From Leeia aquatica (GTDB lineage Bacteria; Pseudomonadota; Gammaproteobacteria; Burkholderiales; Leeiaceae), in assembly GCF_012641365.1 (NCBI RefSeq), contig NZ_JABAIM010000001.1:62001-126000 (forward strand): a DNA stretch of 64,000 nucleotides. Reading direction: 5' to 3'. This document shows, piece by piece, positions 61,452 through 64,000 of the stretch. The position numbers and the translations under genes are program-made. Under the pieces are notes generated by a model that worked only from the letters and a program-made list of their open reading frames with translations, ran no database searches and was not told where the DNA came from. Numbering within the stretch: position 1 is the stretch's first letter; each line of letters begins with the position of its first letter.

Positions 61452-61514
61452 CAAGGACTAGTTCTTCCGGGTAGTACCCCGGAAAGCGCACACCCGGCTA
61501 GTAGCCGGGTGTGC
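61452..61514. promoter_or_regulatory. narK2-narG spacer: CTAG palindrome and two hairpins
   Basis: Three structures follow one another. CAAGGACTAGTTCTTC (61452-61467) is a near palindrome like the one at 40535-40550. TTCCGGGTA..ACCCCGGAA (61465-61484) forms a hairpin with a bulge. GCACACCCGGCTA (61488-61500) and TAGCCGGGTGTGC (61502-61514) form a perfect 13-bp inverted repeat with a one-base centre. On the minus strand the last lies 9 nt after narK2 and has no T-run. It may stabilise or attenuate the narK2 transcript and leave a promoter for narG. Confidence 0.55.
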
Positions 61515-61523
61515 AGGTATTGA

Positions 61524-62909
61524 TCAGCAGGGCATCTCGGCGCCCTTGCGCGCATAGAACCACCAAGTAAGCACCATGCAGCTCACATAGAAGGCAATGA
61601 AGCAGTACAGGGCAGCGTCTACCGAGTTGGTCAGCTCCAGCGAGGTGCCAAAACTCTTCGGGATAAAGAAGCCACCATACGCACCGATGGCACCGGAGAA
61701 GCCGAGCACCGCAGCCGCCTCCTTGCCGCCTTCGGCCAGCGCCTGCTTCTCGGCCTGTTCCCCCTTGCCGGCAGCGGCGCGCTGCCGCTCGGTCAGGAAG
61801 ATCACCGGGATCATGCGGAAGGTGGAGCCGTTACCAATGCCGGTGAGGGCGAACAGTACGATGAACATGCTGAGGAAGCCGTAGAAGTCGCCCCCCACGC
61901 CGCCATGCGGCAGGTAGTGCATGACGCCGAAGACGGCCAGTGTCATGCCGATGAAGGTGAACAGGGTAACGATGGCGCCGCCGATTTTGTCCGACAGCCA
62001 ACCACCCAGCGGACGCAACAAGGCACCTACCAGTGGGCCAAGGAAGGCATAGGTGGTGGGGTTGATGCCGGGGAACTGTGACTTGGTCAGCATGGCGAGC
62101 CCGGCCGAGAAGCCGATGAAAGAGCCAAAGGTGCCGATGTACAGCCAGCACATCAACCAGTTGTGCTTGCGCTTGAAGATCACGGCTTGGTCGGCAAAAG
62201 AGGCGCGGGCATCGGCGATGTCATTCATGCCAAACCAGGCTGCCAGCGTGGCCAGAATGATGAACGGTACCCAGATGAAGCCGGCATTTTGCAGCCAGAT
62301 GTGCTTTTCAACGCCGTCCTTGATGAATGTGTGACCCTCGCCACCCACGCTGCCCAGCATGGCCGAGGCAATCACCATTGGCACCACAAACTGCACCAGG
62401 CTCACGCCCAGATTGCCGATCCCGGCATTCAGCCCGGTGGCCAAACCTTTCTTGGCCTTGGGGAAAAAGAAGCTGATATTGGACATGCTGGAGCTGAAGT
62501 TACCACCGCCCAGACCGCACAGCAGGGCCAGCAGCAGCAGGGTAGGGTAGCTGGTGGAGGGGTCGCGCAGCGCAAAGCCCATGCCAAGTGCGGGAATCAG
62601 CAAGCTGGCGGTTGAAATGGCCGTCCACTTGCGGCCACCGAAGATGGGTACCAGAAAGCTGTAGAAAATGCGCAAAGTAGCGCCAGACAGCGCGGGCAAG
62701 GCCGTCAGCCAGAACATCTGGTTCTTGGACAGCTGGAACCCGGCTTTATCCAGATTGACCACCACCACACTCCACAGCATCCAGATGCTGAAAGCCAGCA
62801 TCAGCGCGGGAATGGAGATCCACAGGTTACGGTTGGCGATGCGGGAACCGTTTTCTGACCAGAAGGCCGGATTTTCCGGTTCCCAGCGTTTCAGTACATG
62901 GCTGGACAT
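61524..62909 (-). CDS. narK: NNP-family nitrate/nitrite transporter NarK2
   Basis: A 461-residue, 12-helix major facilitator transporter. The nitrate-signature motifs are FFFPKAKKGLATGLNAGIGNLGVSLVQF and GIGNGSTFRMIPVIFL (G-rich NS motifs 1 and 2). It is probably the nitrate/nitrite exchanger of the pair, as in other tandem narK1-narK2 arrangements. It follows narK1 and precedes narG. An additional ~15-residue Lys/Ala/Gly-rich cytoplasmic loop (AAAGKGEQAEKQALAEGGKE) follows TM10. Confidence 0.93.
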   Translation of the reverse strand: MSSHVLKRWEPENPAFWSENGSRIANRNLWISIPALMLAFSIWMLWSVVVVNLDKAGFQLSKNQMFWLTALPALSGATLRIFYSFLVPIFGGRKWTAISTASLLIPALGMGFALRDPSTSYPTLLLLALLCGLGGGNFSSSMSNISFFFPKAKKGLATGLNAGIGNLGVSLVQFVVPMVIASAMLGSVGGEGHTFIKDGVEKHIWLQNAGFIWVPFIILATLAAWFGMNDIADARASFADQAVIFKRKHNWLMCWLYIGTFGSFIGFSAGLAMLTKSQFPGINPTTYAFLGPLVGALLRPLGGWLSDKIGGAIVTLFTFIGMTLAVFGVMHYLPHGGVGGDFYGFLSMFIVLFALTGIGNGSTFRMIPVIFLTERQRAAAGKGEQAEKQALAEGGKEAAAVLGFSGAIGAYGGFFIPKSFGTSLELTNSVDAALYCFIAFYVSCMVLTWWFYARKGAEMPC

Positions 62910-62963
62910 GATGCATTACTCCCAGGGATGGGCGCCGCAGCGCCCGGATTCTGTAAAAGCAGC

Positions 62964-64000
62964 TCAGGCGGCCTTGCTGGCCAGGGCTTTCTGACCTTCG
63001 GCCACACTCTCGGCACGGAAGCTGAAGTGCATCCAGATCAGGGACACACACACAGTGCCGTACAGCAACATGAAGCAGCTGGTGCGTACGCCGGTCAGGT
63101 CCAGTGCCATGCCGAACAGGATTGGCAGCAGGAAACCACCGAGGCCGCCTGCCAGGCCGACGATGCCGGACACCGCGCCGATGTTGTCGGAGAAGTCATC
63201 CGCAATGAACTTGAACACCGAGGCTTTACCGATGGCAGTGGCGATGCCGACCACAAACAGCAGCAGCGTGAACAGGGTGGGGCTCAGGCCGATGTGGAAG
63301 GTCTGCGGGCCGTTGACCGTGGTGATGGTGAAATTGGTTTGCGGGTAGCTGAGCAGGAAGAAAGCCACCCAGCACACCCACATCACCCACCAGGTGGTCT
63401 TGTAAGCACCCTGGCGGTCGGAAATCCAGCCGCCGATGGCGCGCAACACCCCGCCCGGCAACGAGAAGCAGGCGGCGAGCAGGGCAGCCAGCTTCATGTC
63501 AAAACCGTATTCGCCGATGTAGTACTTGGTCATCCACAGTGCCAGCGCGACATAGCCGCCGAATACCACCGAGTAATACTGGCAATAGCGCCACACACGC
63601 GGGTCTTTCAACATGCGCAGCTGTTCCATGAAGCCGACGGTAGAGGGCACGTTGTGTGCCGGATTGGTGGCTGAAAATACCCAGAACAGGATGGCGGTTA
63701 CCAGCATGGCGACGGCGTAGACCTTGGGTACAATCACCCAGCTGCCTGCTGCAGCAATCAGCGCCGGGGCGACGAACTTGGTGAGCGCCGAACCCGAGTT
63801 GCCTGCGCCAAACACGCCCATGGCAAACCCTTTGCGGTTGGCTGGGAACCAGCGGGCCACATACGGCGTGCCGACCGAGAAGGAACCACCCGCCAGCCCG
63901 ACAAACAGCGCCAGCACCAGGAAATGCCAGTACTCGGTGGCATAGCTCATCAACCAGATGGGGATCACGGTAGAGAGCATCAGGATGAAGAACACGATTC
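62964..64000 (-). CDS. narK: NNP-family nitrate/nitrite transporter NarK1, N-terminus cut off by the window edge
   Basis: The frame is open to the last base, so about 345 C-terminal residues are present and the start lies beyond 64000. Family motifs: LFVGLAGGSFSVGTPYVARWFPANRKGFAMGVFGAGNSGSAL (nitrate signature 1) and GIATAIGKASVFKFIADDF (signature 2). It is probably the proton-coupled nitrate importer of the pair. The promoter of the whole nar cluster is expected upstream of the window. Confidence 0.93.
   Translation of the reverse strand, partial: IVFFILMLSTVIPIWLMSYATEYWHFLVLALFVGLAGGSFSVGTPYVARWFPANRKGFAMGVFGAGNSGSALTKFVAPALIAAAGSWVIVPKVYAVAMLVTAILFWVFSATNPAHNVPSTVGFMEQLRMLKDPRVWRYCQYYSVVFGGYVALALWMTKYYIGEYGFDMKLAALLAACFSLPGGVLRAIGGWISDRQGAYKTTWWVMWVCWVAFFLLSYPQTNFTITTVNGPQTFHIGLSPTLFTLLLFVVGIATAIGKASVFKFIADDFSDNIGAVSGIVGLAGGLGGFLLPILFGMALDLTGVRTSCFMLLYGTVCVSLIWMHFSFRAESVAEGQKALASKAA

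Noticed and set aside
1-64000. Search by eye for CRISPR arrays, tRNA or rRNA genes, insertion sequences and prophage
   Set aside because: No regular spacer-repeat array, cloverleaf-like tRNA sequence, transposase or phage gene was recognised.

Overview
The window is a gene-dense, GC-rich stretch of bacterial chromosome. Gene content and order suggest a facultatively anaerobic betaproteobacterium, most likely Neisseriales (Chromobacteriaceae-like). Pointers are the short H-NS protein, the Aat-Bpt leucyl-transferase pair, cysI followed by a DUF934 gene, the gloB/methyltransferase/rnhA/dnaQ block, UbiUVT, and a full narKKGHJI-narXL nitrate respiration island. This placement is inference from gene content; no rRNA, tRNA, CRISPR, IS element or prophage was seen.

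Layout. 1-2000: 3' end of typA, a MarC-family membrane protein and a RidA-like protein. 2080-5384: a LacI-type repressor with an upstream palindromic operator, an AGE-family sugar isomerase and a PfkB sugar kinase, readable as mannose to fructose to fructose-6-phosphate. 5466-11812: a signalling cassette of a TRAP-type binding protein without a permease, a 1411-residue TorS-like hybrid kinase and a receiver-GGDEF diguanylate cyclase. 11830-17236 (minus): two flavoprotein oxidases and a PLP-dependent Arg/Lys/Orn decarboxylase. 17453-22117: a periplasmic ClpP-like protein, ispD, dnaQ, rnhA and a methyltransferase, with gloB divergent; the gloB and methyltransferase start codons overlap.

22128-22734 is the most striking part. 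A sigma70-like promoter is followed by a SAM-II-type riboswitch aptamer with antiterminator and terminator, then a second SAM-II-like aptamer with a hairpin insert whose 3' strand competes with a Shine-Dalgarno-sequestering stem, then a lone 107-residue gene of unknown function. The arrangement reads as a two-stage (transcription then translation) OFF switch.

22740-30929: TraB-like protein, dapB, bamE, fur, aat, bpt, pyrD, then a reduced Rnf-like module made of a degenerate RnfA-like protein, an RnfB fused to the Fe-S C-terminal part of RnfC, an uncharacterised protein, and an RnfD-like protein lacking the flavin loop. 30936-38852: BLUF photoreceptor with folE, DUF934-cysI, acnA, a DUF2798-SIMPL pair, and H-NS.

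38960-64000 is devoted largely to anaerobic life. After an EEP-family protein come a DNR/FNR-type regulator, a class III ribonucleotide reductase with its glycyl-radical domain split off as a 56-residue protein, NnrS, a DGC-domain protein, the O2-independent ubiquinone genes ubiT, ubiV and ubiU, narL and narX, a beta carbonic anhydrase, moaA, an HPP-CBS protein, a parvulin, a secreted double P-box (PilJ-type) protein, narI, narJ, narH, narG, narK2 and a truncated narK1. Almost all are on the minus strand, so transcription runs from narK toward nrdG/dnr. FNR/DNR-like boxes are seen ahead of nrdD, ubiU and dnr, and an NrdR box ahead of nrdD. Together these genes import and reduce nitrate, make the molybdenum cofactor, keep the quinone pool supplied and make DNA precursors without oxygen.
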